Positions 1-8,312 of a stretch of DNA of 64,000 nucleotides are shown piece after piece. The stretch covers positions 29,193 to 93,192 of the forward strand of contig JAUYQP010000045.1 in NCBI GenBank assembly GCA_030697205.1, given 5' to 3'. This DNA is from Mycobacteriales bacterium. Its GTDB lineage: Bacteria > Actinomycetota > Actinomycetes > Mycobacteriales > SCTD01. The position numbers and the translations under genes are program-made. The notes beneath the pieces were generated by a model that saw nothing but the letters and a program-made list of their open reading frames with translations, did not search any database and was not told the origin of the DNA. The stretch's first letter is position 1; each line of letters begins with the position of its first letter.

Positions 1-408
1 GGGGAGCTGCGGGACGCGTGCCGGGCTGACCTCGTCGCTCGGGAGCTGCTGGAGCAGGTCCCGCGCCGGTGGTGGCTCGACGGCTGGCGCCGGGTCAGCG
101 ACGAGGACGGCCTCGTGCGCGACCTCGGCCGGCGTCAGCGGGAGCTGAGGACCGCGCTGGCGAGCGGCGGGCCGAGTGCCGACAGCGCCCTGCGCGACGC
201 CGACCCCGCGCTGCTCCTGCTGCTGGGCCGCCGACAGCTGCGCGCGGTCGACCGGGCCGTCGGCGACGCCCGCCGGCGCGGCGTCGAGATCGTCGTGGTG
301 ATGGGGTCCGGCGACGGCTCGCTGTGCGGCCTGGCCGACATCAGCGCGACGATCGACAGCAGTGTCGACTCAGGCGGTGACGCGGGCGGAGACGGCGGCG
401 GCGACTGA
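1..408 (+). CDS. C-terminal part of an unrecognised protein (5' end outside window)
   Basis: The reading frame is open from the first base and stops with TGA at 406-408, giving the last 135 residues of a protein. An internal GTG at 115 could be a start, but the frame upstream of it is coding-like (tryptophans, acidic and basic residues in helical patterns), so a truncated longer gene is the better reading. The fragment contains a short hydrophobic strand ending in VVVMGSGDGS and a low-complexity Gly/Asp tail. I recognise no family. It faces the qcr operon tail to tail. Confidence 0.5.
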   Translation, partial: GELRDACRADLVARELLEQVPRRWWLDGWRRVSDEDGLVRDLGRRQRELRTALASGGPSADSALRDADPALLLLLGRRQLRAVDRAVGDARRRGVEIVVVMGSGDGSLCGLADISATIDSSVDSGGDAGGDGGGD

Positions 409-426
409 CCCGTCGTACTCCTCGCC

Positions 427-494
427 GGTGATCAACGCCGCCTTGACCGCACTTCCAGTGGTCCAGAAGTGGGGCATCGCTCGCGTTGATCACC
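427..494. repeat. Palindromic intergenic element with TGATCA core
   Basis: A perfect 12-base inverted repeat, GGTGATCAACGC at 427-438 and GCGTTGATCACC at 483-494, encloses a second perfect 6-base inverted repeat (CACTTC 450-455, GAAGTG 466-471). It sits between two convergent genes. Its outer arms resemble those of the elements at 7903-7964 and 21266-21317. It may be a REP-like element, a bidirectional terminator, or both. Confidence 0.6.
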
Positions 495-515
495 AGGAGG
501 GGGACCGGCGACGGC

Positions 516-548
516 GACGGCCCGCCACCGCGAGGGTGACGGGCCGTC
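516..548 (-). terminator. Stem-loop downstream of qcrB
   Basis: GACGGCCCG (516-524) pairs perfectly with CGGGCCGTC (540-548) around a 15-base loop. It lies 20 bases beyond the qcrB stop on the minus strand. There is no U-tract, as is usual for actinobacterial terminators. The same GACGGCCCG stem begins the hairpin behind pilT. Confidence 0.6.
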
Positions 549-567
549 GGGACGGGCCGGGGGAGCG

Positions 568-2184
568 CTAGTCCGGGCGCCCGGACAGCTGCGGCAGGGT
601 CGCCTCGGTGCGCTCGGCGTCGGCGTTCTCGTCGTAGCTCTTCGGGAAGAAGAAGCCGCGTGGCGTGCGGGTCGCCACCACCGTCCCGCCGTTCGACGAG
701 CCGGCCGGCAGCTCGCCGTGGGAGTGGCTGCCCGAGCCGATGCCGATGAGCGGCTCGTAGGTCGCGGGCAGCGGGACGGTCTCCTCGACGAACTCGCCCG
801 AGGGGAGCCGGCGGATCGTGCCGGACTCGATGCCGTGGTGGACGAGCTCGTCGTCCGAGGCCTGCAGGCCCAGGCAGATGCGCTTGGTGAGCACATAGGC
901 CAGCGGTGGCAGGACGAACAGCGCCACCCGCAGGAAGTAGGTGATCGTCTGCGCCGACATCCCGAAGGTGACCGCCAGCAGGTCGTTGCCACCACCGAGC
1001 ATGAGCAGCACGTAGAACACGATGCTCATGACGCCGATGGCCGTGCGGACCGGCACGTCGCGCGGGCGGTCGAGGATGTTGTGGACGGCCTTGTCGCCGG
1101 TCAGCCGCTGCTCGATCCAGGGGTAGAGGATCAGAGCGTTGAAGATCAGGCCAGGCATGACGACGGCCGGCAGGAAGATGTTGAGCGGGATGGTGTAGCC
1201 GAACTCGCGGATCTCCCAGTTGGGCATGAGGCGCGACGAGCCGTCGAGCCAGCCGACGTACCAGTCGGGCTGCGAGCCAGCCGTGACCTGCGACGGGTCG
1301 TAGGGGCCGAACAACCAGACCGGGTTGATCTGGGCGAGCCCGCCGAGCAGGGCGAGCACCGCGAAGACCAGGAAGAAGAAGCCGCCTGCCTTGGTCGCGA
1401 AGACCGGGAAGAACCGGGTCCCGACGACGTTGGTCTCGGTCCGGCGCGGGCCGGCGAACTGGGTGTGCTTCTGGTACCAGATCATCATCATGTGGAAGGT
1501 GATGAGCCCGAGGATGATCCCTGGCACGAGCAGGATGTGGATCGCGTAGAGCCGCTCGATGATCGCGTCGCCGGGGTACTCTCCGCCGAAGACGAGGAAC
1601 GCCGCCCAGGTGCCGACGACGGGGATCGACAGCGCGATGGAGTAGGCGATGCGCAGGCCGGTACCGGACAGCAGGTCGTCGGGCAGGGAGTAGCCGGCGA
1701 AGCCCTCGACGATGCCGAGGATGAGCAGCGTGCCGCCGATGACCCAGTTGAGCTCGCGCGGCTTGCGGAAGGCGCCGGTGAAGAACACCCGCATGAGGTG
1801 CACCACGATCGACGCCATGAACAGCAGCGCCGCCCAGTGGTGGATCTGCCGCATGATCAGGCCGCCGCGGACGTCGAAGGAGATGTCGAGCGTCGAGGCG
1901 TAGGCCGCCGACATCGGCAGGCCGCGCAGCGGGGTGTAGGAGCCGTCGTAGATGACCTCCTGGACCGAGGCCTCGTAGAAGAACGTGAGGTAGGTGCCGG
2001 TCAGCAGCAGGATGATGAAGCTGTTGAGCGCGATCTCGCCCAGCATGAACGACCAGTGGTCCGGGAAGACCTTGTTGACCGCGCGCTTGACGAAGCCCGA
2101 GGAGCTCAGCCGGTCGTCCACCCAGCCGGCTGTGACGTCGGCGGCCTTCTCGGCGGGGTTCTTCCGGACAGCGGTGGCAGCCAT
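568..2184 (-). CDS. qcrB: Cytochrome bc1 complex cytochrome b subunit QcrB
   Basis: This 538-residue membrane protein is the dihaem cytochrome b of the menaquinol:cytochrome c reductase. It oxidises menaquinol and passes electrons to the Rieske protein and QcrC. The sequence shows the HHWAALLF and VVHLMRVFFTGA helix and a later HILLVPG/FHMMMIWYQKH helix carrying haem-ligand histidines. The quinol-site motif is PDWY instead of PEWY. A long hydrophilic C-terminal tail follows the last membrane segments, as in actinobacterial QcrB. The ATG at 2184 shares one base with the qcrA stop (TGATG), so translation is probably coupled. It is the last gene of the ctaE-qcrCAB run. Confidence 0.96.
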   Translation of the reverse strand: MAATAVRKNPAEKAADVTAGWVDDRLSSSGFVKRAVNKVFPDHWSFMLGEIALNSFIILLLTGTYLTFFYEASVQEVIYDGSYTPLRGLPMSAAYASTLDISFDVRGGLIMRQIHHWAALLFMASIVVHLMRVFFTGAFRKPRELNWVIGGTLLILGIVEGFAGYSLPDDLLSGTGLRIAYSIALSIPVVGTWAAFLVFGGEYPGDAIIERLYAIHILLVPGIILGLITFHMMMIWYQKHTQFAGPRRTETNVVGTRFFPVFATKAGGFFFLVFAVLALLGGLAQINPVWLFGPYDPSQVTAGSQPDWYVGWLDGSSRLMPNWEIREFGYTIPLNIFLPAVVMPGLIFNALILYPWIEQRLTGDKAVHNILDRPRDVPVRTAIGVMSIVFYVLLMLGGGNDLLAVTFGMSAQTITYFLRVALFVLPPLAYVLTKRICLGLQASDDELVHHGIESGTIRRLPSGEFVEETVPLPATYEPLIGIGSGSHSHGELPAGSSNGGTVVATRTPRGFFFPKSYDENADAERTEATLPQLSGRPD

Positions 2185-3308
2185 CAGAGGTCCTTCAGGT
2201 AGTCGTCCCGGCGCTCCCAGTAGCTGGGACCGACCGGCTCCGCGAAATCGCCCTGTGCCACGAAGTAGCCCTCGTCGTCGAGCGCCAGCGCCAGCTGGGG
2301 GAGCGGGCGCGCGGCCGGGCCGAAGGTCACCTTGCAGCCCTCGTCGGCCTTGAAGGTCGACTGGTGGCAGGGGCAGAACAGGTTGTGCGTCTGCTGCTCG
2401 TAGAGCTTGACCGGGCAGCCGAGGTGGGTGCAGATGACGGAGTAGGCGACGTGGCCGTCGATCGCCCAGTCATCAGGGTTGCGCGAGGGCTTGAGCTCCT
2501 CGGGGCGCATCCGGATGAGCAGGACGGCGGAGTCGGCGTACTTCGCGCCGCTCGCGACGTCGGGGAAGACCGACTCCGCGCCGCCGACCTGCAGGTCGCC
2601 GAGCCGGACGGGCGTGCCGTTCTCGCGCACGAGGCGCACGCCCTTGGCCCACGCGGTGGTGGCGAGCGAGCGCTCCTTGTGCTGCCACTTGCCGAGACCC
2701 GCGAGGGGTACGACGGCAAGCACCGGAAGCGTCGCTCCGGCGAGCAGCAGCGAGCCGGTGAGCAGCTTGCGGCGGCCGAGCTGGGTCTGGGCGAGCCCGT
2801 CCTTGAGCAGCTGACCGGTCTCGGCGCGGTCCTCCGGCGACGACGCGAGGTCGTGGCGCTCCTGGACCGTCTCCTCGCCGTGCATGAGCGTCTTGGCCCA
2901 CAGGACGGCGCCGGCACCCATGCCGCCCAGGGCGAGCGCCATCGTCACGCCCAGCAGCGGCGTGTAGTACTCGTTGTCCTCCTCGACGCCGAACTGGAAC
3001 GGCGCGAACCAGAAGACGACGAAGAAGCCGACGACGCCGAGGACCGAGAGCAGGAAGAGGAACGCGATCTTGCGCTCCGCCGCAGCGGCCTCATCGGGGT
3101 CGAGGTCGTGGTGGGCGAGACCGCTGGTCTCCTCGTGCAGGACCGCGGTGCCGCCGTGGGCGACCCGCTGACCGGGGTCGGCAGGCGTGGAGTGGGTCTG
3201 CTGGAAGTCCGCGCTGGACAGCTCGCTGTGGCGGCTGTCGCCGCCGCTGTTGGCCTGGTCCGAGGACGCGGGGGACTTCAAGCGGTCCCTGATGGACTCG
3301 TCGCTCAT
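2184..3308 (-). CDS. qcrA: Cytochrome bc1 complex Rieske iron-sulfur subunit QcrA
   Basis: This 374-residue protein carries the [2Fe-2S] cluster that takes the first electron from menaquinol at the bc1 complex. The cluster-binding boxes are CTHLGC and CPCH, with a GP-containing loop after them. Three hydrophobic segments precede the Rieske domain, the actinobacterial arrangement, instead of the single anchor of mitochondrial forms. The N-terminal 100 residues are polar, with a Ser/Gln-rich stretch. Start ATG at 3308 overlaps the qcrC stop by four bases (ATGA), and the gene is followed directly by qcrB. Confidence 0.96.
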   Translation of the reverse strand: MSDESIRDRLKSPASSDQANSGGDSRHSELSSADFQQTHSTPADPGQRVAHGGTAVLHEETSGLAHHDLDPDEAAAAERKIAFLFLLSVLGVVGFFVVFWFAPFQFGVEEDNEYYTPLLGVTMALALGGMGAGAVLWAKTLMHGEETVQERHDLASSPEDRAETGQLLKDGLAQTQLGRRKLLTGSLLLAGATLPVLAVVPLAGLGKWQHKERSLATTAWAKGVRLVRENGTPVRLGDLQVGGAESVFPDVASGAKYADSAVLLIRMRPEELKPSRNPDDWAIDGHVAYSVICTHLGCPVKLYEQQTHNLFCPCHQSTFKADEGCKVTFGPAARPLPQLALALDDEGYFVAQGDFAEPVGPSYWERRDDYLKDL

Positions 3309-4072
3309 GCGCGCGCTCCGATCCAGAGGGTGACGAGGACGAGCAGGCCGATCCCGACGAGCCAGATCACCAGGCCCTCGGGCACCGGGCCGAGCTTGCC
3401 GAGGCTGTTACCGCCCGGCTGCGCGGACTGGGTGACGAAGCGGACGTAGGAGGTGATGGCCCGCTTCTCCTCGGGGGTCAGCTGGTTGTCACCGAAGCGC
3501 GGCATCGACTCGGGGCCGGACTGCATCGCGGTGTAGATCACGCGAGCCGAGGCAGGGCGCAGCGCGGGGGCGTACTTGCCGTAGGACAGCGCGCCGCCGG
3601 AGCCGGCGCTGTTGTGGCAGGACGCGCAGTTGGTGCGGAACAGGTCGCCTCCGAGCGCGAGCTGGCCGTCGTCCTGGAGCTGGTCCGGGACCTCGGGTCC
3701 GCCGCCCTGCGTCTGGATGAAGGCCGCGAGCTGGTCGGTCTCCTCGGGCGTGTACTTCGCCTCCTTGCGGGGCGCCTGGACCTGCCCGGCGACGAGCGGC
3801 ATGCGACCGCTCTCCACCTGGAAGACCACCGACGCTGCACCCACACCGACCAGGCTGGGGCCACCGGCGCCACCCTGCAAGTTGAGGCCGTGACACGTGG
3901 AGCAGCCGGTCGCGTAGAGCGCCCGACCCTCCTTGACCGCGAGCGACTGGGCCTCGTCGGCGGTGCCGCGGGCCGCGCTCGGCGAGGCCACCGCGGTGTA
4001 GAGCCCACCGGTGGTGACCAGCGCGAGCGCGAGCACGCCGTAGCTGGAGAAGCGGGAGAGACGGGTCTTCAC
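3305..4072 (-). CDS. qcrC: Cytochrome bc1 complex dihaem cytochrome c subunit QcrC
   Basis: This 255-residue protein has two CxxCH haem c sites, C57-C60-H61 and C149-C152-H153. It is therefore the dihaem cytochrome that links bc1 directly to the aa3 oxidase in actinobacteria lacking soluble cytochrome c. An N-terminal hydrophobic segment (about 10-30) and a C-terminal membrane helix (about 230-250) place the haem domains outside the membrane. I chose the GTG at 4072 because it follows a GGACG-like ribosome site and lies 8 bases after the ctaE stop; the open frame extends further upstream but runs antisense through ctaE. Confidence 0.95.
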   Translation of the reverse strand: MKTRLSRFSSYGVLALALVTTGGLYTAVASPSAARGTADEAQSLAVKEGRALYATGCSTCHGLNLQGGAGGPSLVGVGAASVVFQVESGRMPLVAGQVQAPRKEAKYTPEETDQLAAFIQTQGGGPEVPDQLQDDGQLALGGDLFRTNCASCHNSAGSGGALSYGKYAPALRPASARVIYTAMQSGPESMPRFGDNQLTPEEKRAITSYVRFVTQSAQPGGNSLGKLGPVPEGLVIWLVGIGLLVLVTLWIGARA

Positions 4073-4080
4073 GGTCGTCC

Positions 4081-4698
4081 TCACTGGATGATGTAGATCG
4101 TGGCGTAGAGCCCGATCCACACGACGTCGACGAAGTGCCAGTAGTACGAGGTCACGATGGCGCTGGTGGCCTTCTCCGGCGTGTAGCGGCCCACGAGCGA
4201 GCGCAGCAGCACGAAGACGAAGGCGAACAGCCCACCGATGACGTGCAGGCCGTGGAAGCCGGTGGTCAGGTAGAAGACCGAGCCGTAGCCGTGGCTGTCG
4301 ATCCGCATGTCCTCGGCGTACTGGATGCGGTACTCGTTGGCCTGCCCGAGCACGAACACCAGGCCCATGAGCAGCGTGAGGACATACCACCGCCGCATGG
4401 CGTAGACGTCGCCCTTCTCGGCCGCGAACACGCCCATCTGGCAGGTCACCGAGCTCAGCACGAGGATCACGGTGAAGACCAGGGAGTAGCCCACGGCGAG
4501 CTCGACCGGCACCGGGGGCCAGTTGTCGAGCCCGGTCTCGGTCACGCCCGTGACGGAGCGGATCGTGAAGTACATCGCGAACAGCGCCGCGAAGAACATC
4601 AGCTCCGAGGAGAGCCACACGATCGTGCCGACGGACACCATGTTGGGACGCGTCAACGAGCCGTGTCCGGTCGTCGATCCCACAGCAGTAGCAGCCAC
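4081..4698 (-). CDS. ctaE: Cytochrome c oxidase subunit III CtaE
   Basis: Subunit III of the aa3-type haem-copper oxidase, about 205 residues with five or so hydrophobic segments. Family hallmarks are the [13 protein letters not shown] helix, [15 protein letters not shown] and the C-terminal [16 protein letters not shown] segment. I place the start at GTG 4698 (VAATAVGS...), which gives the usual length; a longer frame adds 36 residues of atypical sequence. It is the first gene of the ctaE-qcrCAB transcription unit. Subunits I and II (ctaD, ctaC) are not in the window. A weak hexamer CAGACT lies 7 bases before the GTG, so a leaderless start is possible. Confidence 0.93.
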   Translation of the reverse strand: MAATAVGSTTGHGSLTRPNMVSVGTIVWLSSELMFFAALFAMYFTIRSVTGVTETGLDNWPPVPVELAVGYSLVFTVILVLSSVTCQMGVFAAEKGDVYAMRRWYVLTLLMGLVFVLGQANEYRIQYAEDMRIDSHGYGSVFYLTTGFHGLHVIGGLFAFVFVLLRSLVGRYTPEKATSAIVTSYYWHFVDVVWIGLYATIYIIQ

Positions 4699-4773
4699 GT
4701 CGGGCAGTCTGCCAGCCCCGCGGCCCGCTTTCCACGCGGGGTGCCCCGGCGCGCCGGAGTGCTGTGTCACACC

Positions 4774-4779
4774 TACCCT
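4774..4779 (+). promoter_or_regulatory. -10 element of a predicted leaderless promoter for ctaG
   Basis: TACCCT lies six bases before the GTG start of ctaG, with no purine-rich ribosome site between. The 87-base space between divergent ctaE and ctaG must hold both promoters. Confidence 0.55.
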
Positions 4780-4785
4780 GAAGGG

Positions 4786-5691
4786 GTGACCGGGCCCCTC
4801 GCGCACGCGACCGAGCTGCCGGGCTTCTCGGCGGGGGTACTGCTCTCCGAGGCCCGTGCCGAGGTGCTCCCGCTGACCGCCCTGCTGGTCGCTGCAGCCC
4901 TCTACCTGTACGCCGTGACGCGGCTGCGTCGCCGGGGCGACTCCTGGTCACCGCTGCGCACGCTGGCCTTCGTCGGGCTCGGGCTCGGCACGATCGCGAT
5001 CGCGCTGCTGAGCGGCCTGGCGGCGTACGACACGTCGCTGTTCGGCGCCCACATGGTCCAGCACATGCTGCTCGCGATGGTCGCGCCGGTCTTCCTCGCG
5101 CTCGGCGCTCCGGTCACCCTCGCGCTGCGCACGCTGCCGGCGCGCCCGCGCGGCTGGCTGATGGCGCTGCTGCACTCCCGGGTCGCGGCGCTGCTGACCT
5201 TCCCCCTGGTGCCGTGGCTGCTGTTCGTCGCGAGCCCGTTCGCGCTCTACTTCACCGGCTGGTACGACGCGACGCTCGACAGCGGTTACCTCCACGAGGC
5301 GCTCCACCTGCACTTCCTCGCGGTCGGCTCGCTGTTCTTCTGGCCGCTGCTCGGCATCGACCCGGTCCCCGGCCGGCGCTCCTACCCGATGCGGATGCTG
5401 CTGCTCGCGGCCACGCTGCCCTTCCACGCCTTCCTGGGCGTGGCGATCATGAGCGTGCCGGCGAGCGGGTCGAGCCTGATCGCCCGCGACCACTACCTCG
5501 CGCTGCACCCCGTGTCGGAGGCCGTCTTCCAGCAGCAGGTCGGCGGCGGGCTGCTGTGGGCCTCCGGAGACCTCGTCGGGCTGCTCTTCCTCGCCGTCAC
5601 TCTCACCCAGTGGATGCGGGCCTCGGAGCGGGAGGCCGCGCGGGAGGACCGGCGGCTGGACCGGCTCGACCGCGCGAGCGCCCCGACCTGA
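4786..5691 (+). CDS. ctaG: Cytochrome c oxidase assembly protein, CtaG family
   Basis: This 301-residue polytopic membrane protein has about seven hydrophobic segments and the caa3_CtaG family signatures: [39 protein letters not shown] and a conserved ARDHY loop. It is thought to help insert copper into the aa3/caa3 oxidase. It diverges from ctaE, which supports that role. I chose GTG 4786 since the TACCCT hexamer just before it leaves no room for a longer product. The stop shares one base with the ATG of the next gene (TGATG). Confidence 0.9.
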   Translation: MTGPLAHATELPGFSAGVLLSEARAEVLPLTALLVAAALYLYAVTRLRRRGDSWSPLRTLAFVGLGLGTIAIALLSGLAAYDTSLFGAHMVQHMLLAMVAPVFLALGAPVTLALRTLPARPRGWLMALLHSRVAALLTFPLVPWLLFVASPFALYFTGWYDATLDSGYLHEALHLHFLAVGSLFFWPLLGIDPVPGRRSYPMRMLLLAATLPFHAFLGVAIMSVPASGSSLIARDHYLALHPVSEAVFQQQVGGGLLWASGDLVGLLFLAVTLTQWMRASEREAAREDRRLDRLDRASAPT

Positions 5692-6098
5692 TGGGGCTGC
5701 TGTCGCGCTTCCGGCGGCCCGCGGTCGTCGCGGACGTGCGGGCCGACGACCCGGGGCTGGTCGTCGTGGCGAGCTCGTTCGACCCCGCCGCCGCCGACAG
5801 CGCGGTCGTCGCCGCGAGCCTGGCCGACGGCCGCGCCGACCCCGACCGGCCGGTCCTGCTCCGTCACCACCTCAGCGGTCTGGAGCCGCGGCGCGAGGCG
5901 CTCGCCGAGCTGCTCGACCCGTCGTACGCCCTGGTCGGGGGTGAGGGTCGGTTGCTCGTGCAGCGGTCGCAGTCGCTCACGGCGCTCGGTGTCGCGCAGG
6001 AGCGGACCCGGATGGCCGGGCTCGCCCAGCGGCTCGGGGGAGACGCCCTCGGGTGGGACGCCCTGCAGGCGCCCCTACCCATGGGTAACACGTCCTGA
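5691..6098 (+). CDS. Uncharacterised 135-residue protein translationally coupled to ctaG
   Basis: ATG at 5691 overlaps the ctaG stop (TGATG), so it is almost certainly co-translated. The protein has no signal peptide or membrane segment and no cysteine. It alternates short strands (GLVVVASSF, RPVLLRHHLSG, GGEGRLLVQRSQ) with acidic helices and ends in a motif of the form ERTRMAGLAQRLGGDALGWDALQAP cut here for length: key residues are R and W near the end. I recognise no named family. Its place after ctaG suggests a link to oxidase biogenesis or simply shared expression. Confidence 0.75.
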   Translation: MGLLSRFRRPAVVADVRADDPGLVVVASSFDPAAADSAVVAASLADGRADPDRPVLLRHHLSGLEPRREALAELLDPSYALVGGEGRLLVQRSQSLTALGVAQERTRMAGLAQRLGGDALGWDALQAPLPMGNTS

Positions 6099-6125
6099 CC
6101 TGCGACGACGGGTTCGTCAGAGCTC

Positions 6126-6155
6126 TTGACCTACACAGCGCGTCCTGCCTACTGT
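6126..6155 (+). promoter_or_regulatory. SigA-type promoter upstream of the small zinc-ribbon gene
   Basis: TTGACC (6126-6131) and TACTGT (6150-6155) are separated by 18 bases, a fair match to the housekeeping consensus. The start at about 6162 would give a leader of roughly 48 bases containing AAGGGGGA before GTG 6210. Confidence 0.55.
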
Positions 6156-6209
6156 CACCCGGTGTGACCCGGGACACACTCGGTGCACCCAGCGCAAGGG
6201 GGACGAGGC

Positions 6210-6389
6210 GTGGCGAGCGGGACTCGACTGGCGGGAACGACGGGCAAGCCCGTGGAGCGGGCGCGCTCGGGGGCCGGGGCGGCCTGCGCGGTGTGCGGGA
6301 GCCGGCTGTCGTCGTACAACCAGGGCCCCAACTGCTACGCCCACACCCTCGACATCCCGTGGAAGGGCCCCGGCACGCGCCACCGGTGA
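6210..6389 (+). CDS. Small protein with a Cys/His metal-binding knuckle
   Basis: A 59-residue basic protein. CAVC, then 12 residues later a cysteine, then CYAH form a C-x2-C-x12-C-x2-H pattern, which should bind one zinc ion. Similar short proteins with a YNxGxxC segment are common in actinobacteria and uncharacterised as far as I know. GTG 6210 is preceded by AAGGGGGA and by a promoter at 6126-6155. It stands alone between the ctaG pair and the receiver gene. Confidence 0.65.
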   Translation: MASGTRLAGTTGKPVERARSGAGAACAVCGSRLSSYNQGPNCYAHTLDIPWKGPGTRHR

Positions 6390-6397
6390 CGCCTCGC

Positions 6398-6403
6398 TAG
6401 GCT
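6398..6403 (+). promoter_or_regulatory. -10 element, leaderless promoter of the receiver-trpD pair
   Basis: TAGGCT, seven bases before ATG 6411; no ribosome site is present. It should drive both the receiver-like gene and trpD. Confidence 0.55.
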
Positions 6404-6410
6404 CGCGCGC

Positions 6411-6833
6411 ATGAGCGCCCTCACCGTCCTCGTCTACAGCGACGACGCGGCGGTCCGCGACGCGGTCCGCACCGCGGTCGGTCGGCGCCCCGCGAGCGAC
6501 CTGGCGCGGCTCGAGTGGGTCGAGGCCGCGACCGGCGCCGCCGTCGTCAAGGCGGTCGACGCGGGCGGCATCGACCTGGTCGTGCTCGACGGCGAGGCGT
6601 GGCCGACCGGTGGCCTGGGCCTCGCCAAGCAGCTCAAGGACGAGATCGCCGACGCCCCGGCGACCCTCGTGCTCGTCGCCCGCAAGGACGACGTCTGGCT
6701 CGCGACCTGGTCGCTCGCCGACGCCGTCGTGCCGCTCCCGATCGACGCCCCGCAGCTCGCCGCTGCGGTCGCGGGCGCTCTGCGCGACCGCGAGCGCGGC
6801 CTGCCCGTGCGGCGCCAGGCGGTCCCGCACTGA
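6411..6833 (+). CDS. Atypical receiver-domain protein upstream of trpD
   Basis: 140 residues with the beta-alpha pattern of a CheY-type receiver: an acidic pair in YSDDAAVRD, a candidate phospho-acceptor in LVVLDGEAW and a beta4 strand [10 protein letters not shown]. The conserved Ser/Thr at the end of beta4 is alanine, and the invariant lysine of beta5 is absent (VVPLPIDAP), so normal phosphorylation switching is doubtful. No output domain follows. The stop overlaps the putative CTG start of trpD, so the two are coupled. Its partner kinase is not evident. It may act as a phosphate-independent protein-interaction domain. Confidence 0.7.
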   Translation: MSALTVLVYSDDAAVRDAVRTAVGRRPASDLARLEWVEAATGAAVVKAVDAGGIDLVVLDGEAWPTGGLGLAKQLKDEIADAPATLVLVARKDDVWLATWSLADAVVPLPIDAPQLAAAVAGALRDRERGLPVRRQAVPH

Positions 6834-7864
6834 CCAGCTGGCCCACGCTGCTGTCGTCACTGCTGCGACGCGAGGACCTCACCAGCGACGACACCGCCTG
6901 GGCGATGGGCGAGGTCATGGGCGGCGAGGCCAGCCCCGCGCAGCTCGCGGCCTTCGTGGTCGCCCTGCGGGCCAAGGGCGAGACGCCCGAAGAGATCGCC
7001 GGCCTGGTGCAGGTGATGCTGCGCGAGGCGGCCACGGTGGAGGTGCCCGGCCGGGTCGTCGACACCTGCGGCACCGGCGGCGACCGCTCCCACACCGTCA
7101 ACCTGTCGACCATGGCCGCGCTGGTCGTCGCCGGGGCGGGCGTGCCGGTGGTCAAGCACGGCAACCGCGCGGCGTCGTCGGCCTGCGGCTCGGCCGACCT
7201 GCTCGAGGAGCTCGGGGTCGTCGTCGACCTCCCGCCCGCGGCTGTCGGGCCCTGCCTCGCGCAGGCCGGGATCGCCTTCTGCTTCGCGCCGGTCTTCCAC
7301 CCGGGCATGCGCCACGCGGCCGTCGCCCGTCGCGACATCGGGATCCCTACCGCCTTCAACGTCCTCGGGCCGCTCACCAACCCGGCCCGCCCCATGGCCC
7401 AGGCCGTCGGGGTGTCCGACGCGCGGCTCGCGCCGGTGATGGCCGGGGTACTGGCCGCTCGGGGCGCGGACGCGCTCGTCTTCCGCGGCGACGACGGCCT
7501 CGACGAGCTCACCACGACCGGGCCCTCGACGGTCTGGGTGGTCGCCGGCGGGGCGGTGGTCGAGGAGCGCTTCGACCCGGCGGCCCTCGGGATCGCCCGC
7601 GCCACGCTCGAGGACCTGCGCGGTGAGGACGCCGCCTTCAACGCCGCGGTCTGCCGCCGCCTGCTCGCGGGGGAGACCGGTCCGGTCCGCGACGCGGTGC
7701 TGCTCAACGCCGCCGCAGCGCTGGCCGCCCACGCGGGCGGGTCCGGCCCGCTGGAGGCCCGACTGGGAGAGGGGCTGGCCGGGGCCACGGAGTCGCTGGC
7801 CTCCGGGTCCGCCGAGCGCGCGCTCGCGACCTGGACCGCGGTCAGCCAGTCCCTGCGCCTCTGA
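6830..7864 (+). CDS. trpD: Anthranilate phosphoribosyltransferase TrpD (CTG start)
   Basis: TrpD joins anthranilate to PRPP in tryptophan synthesis. The 344-residue product has the signature [12 protein letters not shown] (residues 79-89), KHGNR (109-113), the Mg/PRPP loop DDGLDE and the usual length. No ATG, GTG or TTG lies near the expected N terminus. Homologues begin M-T-S-W, and here the codon before TSW is CTG at 6830-6832. It overlaps the TGA of the receiver gene as CTGA, exactly like the ATGA/GTGA couplings elsewhere in the window. I therefore infer initiation at CTG. Other trp genes are not nearby. Confidence 0.9.
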   Translation: MTSWPTLLSSLLRREDLTSDDTAWAMGEVMGGEASPAQLAAFVVALRAKGETPEEIAGLVQVMLREAATVEVPGRVVDTCGTGGDRSHTVNLSTMAALVVAGAGVPVVKHGNRAASSACGSADLLEELGVVVDLPPAAVGPCLAQAGIAFCFAPVFHPGMRHAAVARRDIGIPTAFNVLGPLTNPARPMAQAVGVSDARLAPVMAGVLAARGADALVFRGDDGLDELTTTGPSTVWVVAGGAVVEERFDPAALGIARATLEDLRGEDAAFNAAVCRRLLAGETGPVRDAVLLNAAAALAAHAGGSGPLEARLGEGLAGATESLASGSAERALATWTAVSQSLRL

Positions 7865-7902
7865 CGCTGCCGCGGCCGCCCCGCGCCCGCCCCGCACTCC
7901 CA

Positions 7903-7964
7903 TGATCAACAGGGGGTCTGCACGGGGACACGCCGTGTCGCGCGTGCAGATCCCCTGATGATCA
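7903..7964. repeat. Long palindromic element between trpD and the RAM gene
   Basis: Arms of 22 bases (7903-7924 and 7943-7964) match at 20 positions as an inverted repeat starting TGATCA. The loop contains a further perfect hairpin GACACG-c-CGTGTC (7927-7939). The genes on either side converge, so it may also terminate both transcripts. Confidence 0.65.
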
Positions 7965-7987
7965 CCGGCCGGGGGTGGCAGCCCGCC

Positions 7988-8269
7988 CTAGGGCTCGATG
8001 CCGAGGGAGAAGGTCGACTCGAGGTCGTGCTGGGAGTAGGCCTGGAAGGCGATGAGCGTCTGCGTGGACAGCACCCCGTCGACCTTGTTGAGCCGCCCGG
8101 CGATGGTGTCGTGCAGGTCCTCGTGCTTGCGGACCCGCACCATCGCGACCAGGTCGACGTCGCCGGCGACGGAGTAGACCTCGCTCACCCCGTCGAGGTC
8201 GGCGATCGCCTGCGCGACCTCGGGGATGCGGTCGACCGCGGCGGACACCATGACGATGGCTGTGATCAC
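7988..8269 (-). CDS. Stand-alone RAM-domain protein, Lrp/AsnC family
   Basis: A 93-residue protein consisting only of the ligand-binding RAM domain of Lrp/AsnC regulators, with no helix-turn-helix. The pattern IVMVSAAVDRIPEVAQAI, GVSEVYSVAGDVDLVA and FQAYSQHDLE is typical. Such proteins form amino-acid-binding oligomers; their targets are unclear. I chose GTG 8269 (VITAIVMVS), which matches homologue starts. TAGGTT at 8277-8282 lies seven bases upstream on the minus strand, so the message is probably leaderless. The start codon lies inside a perfect 16-base palindrome (8258-8273). Confidence 0.88.
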   Translation of the reverse strand: MITAIVMVSAAVDRIPEVAQAIADLDGVSEVYSVAGDVDLVAMVRVRKHEDLHDTIAGRLNKVDGVLSTQTLIAFQAYSQHDLESTFSLGIEP

Positions 8270-8273
8270 AGCC
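8258..8273. promoter_or_regulatory. Perfect 16-base palindrome over the RAM gene start
   Basis: GGCTGTGATCACAGCC spans the GTG start codon and the first transcribed bases of the minus-strand gene. Its placement would suit a self-repression operator. Part of it is forced by the conserved N terminus V-I-T-A, so the symmetry may be partly accidental. Confidence 0.35.
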
Positions 8274-8312
8274 CCGAACCTACCCACGACGGCGTAGGAC
8301 GCACGCGCGGCC

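Noticed and set aside
718..2202. Long open frame opposite qcrB
   Set aside because: Acidic, repetitive composition typical of antisense G+C-rich frames; qcrB is certain.
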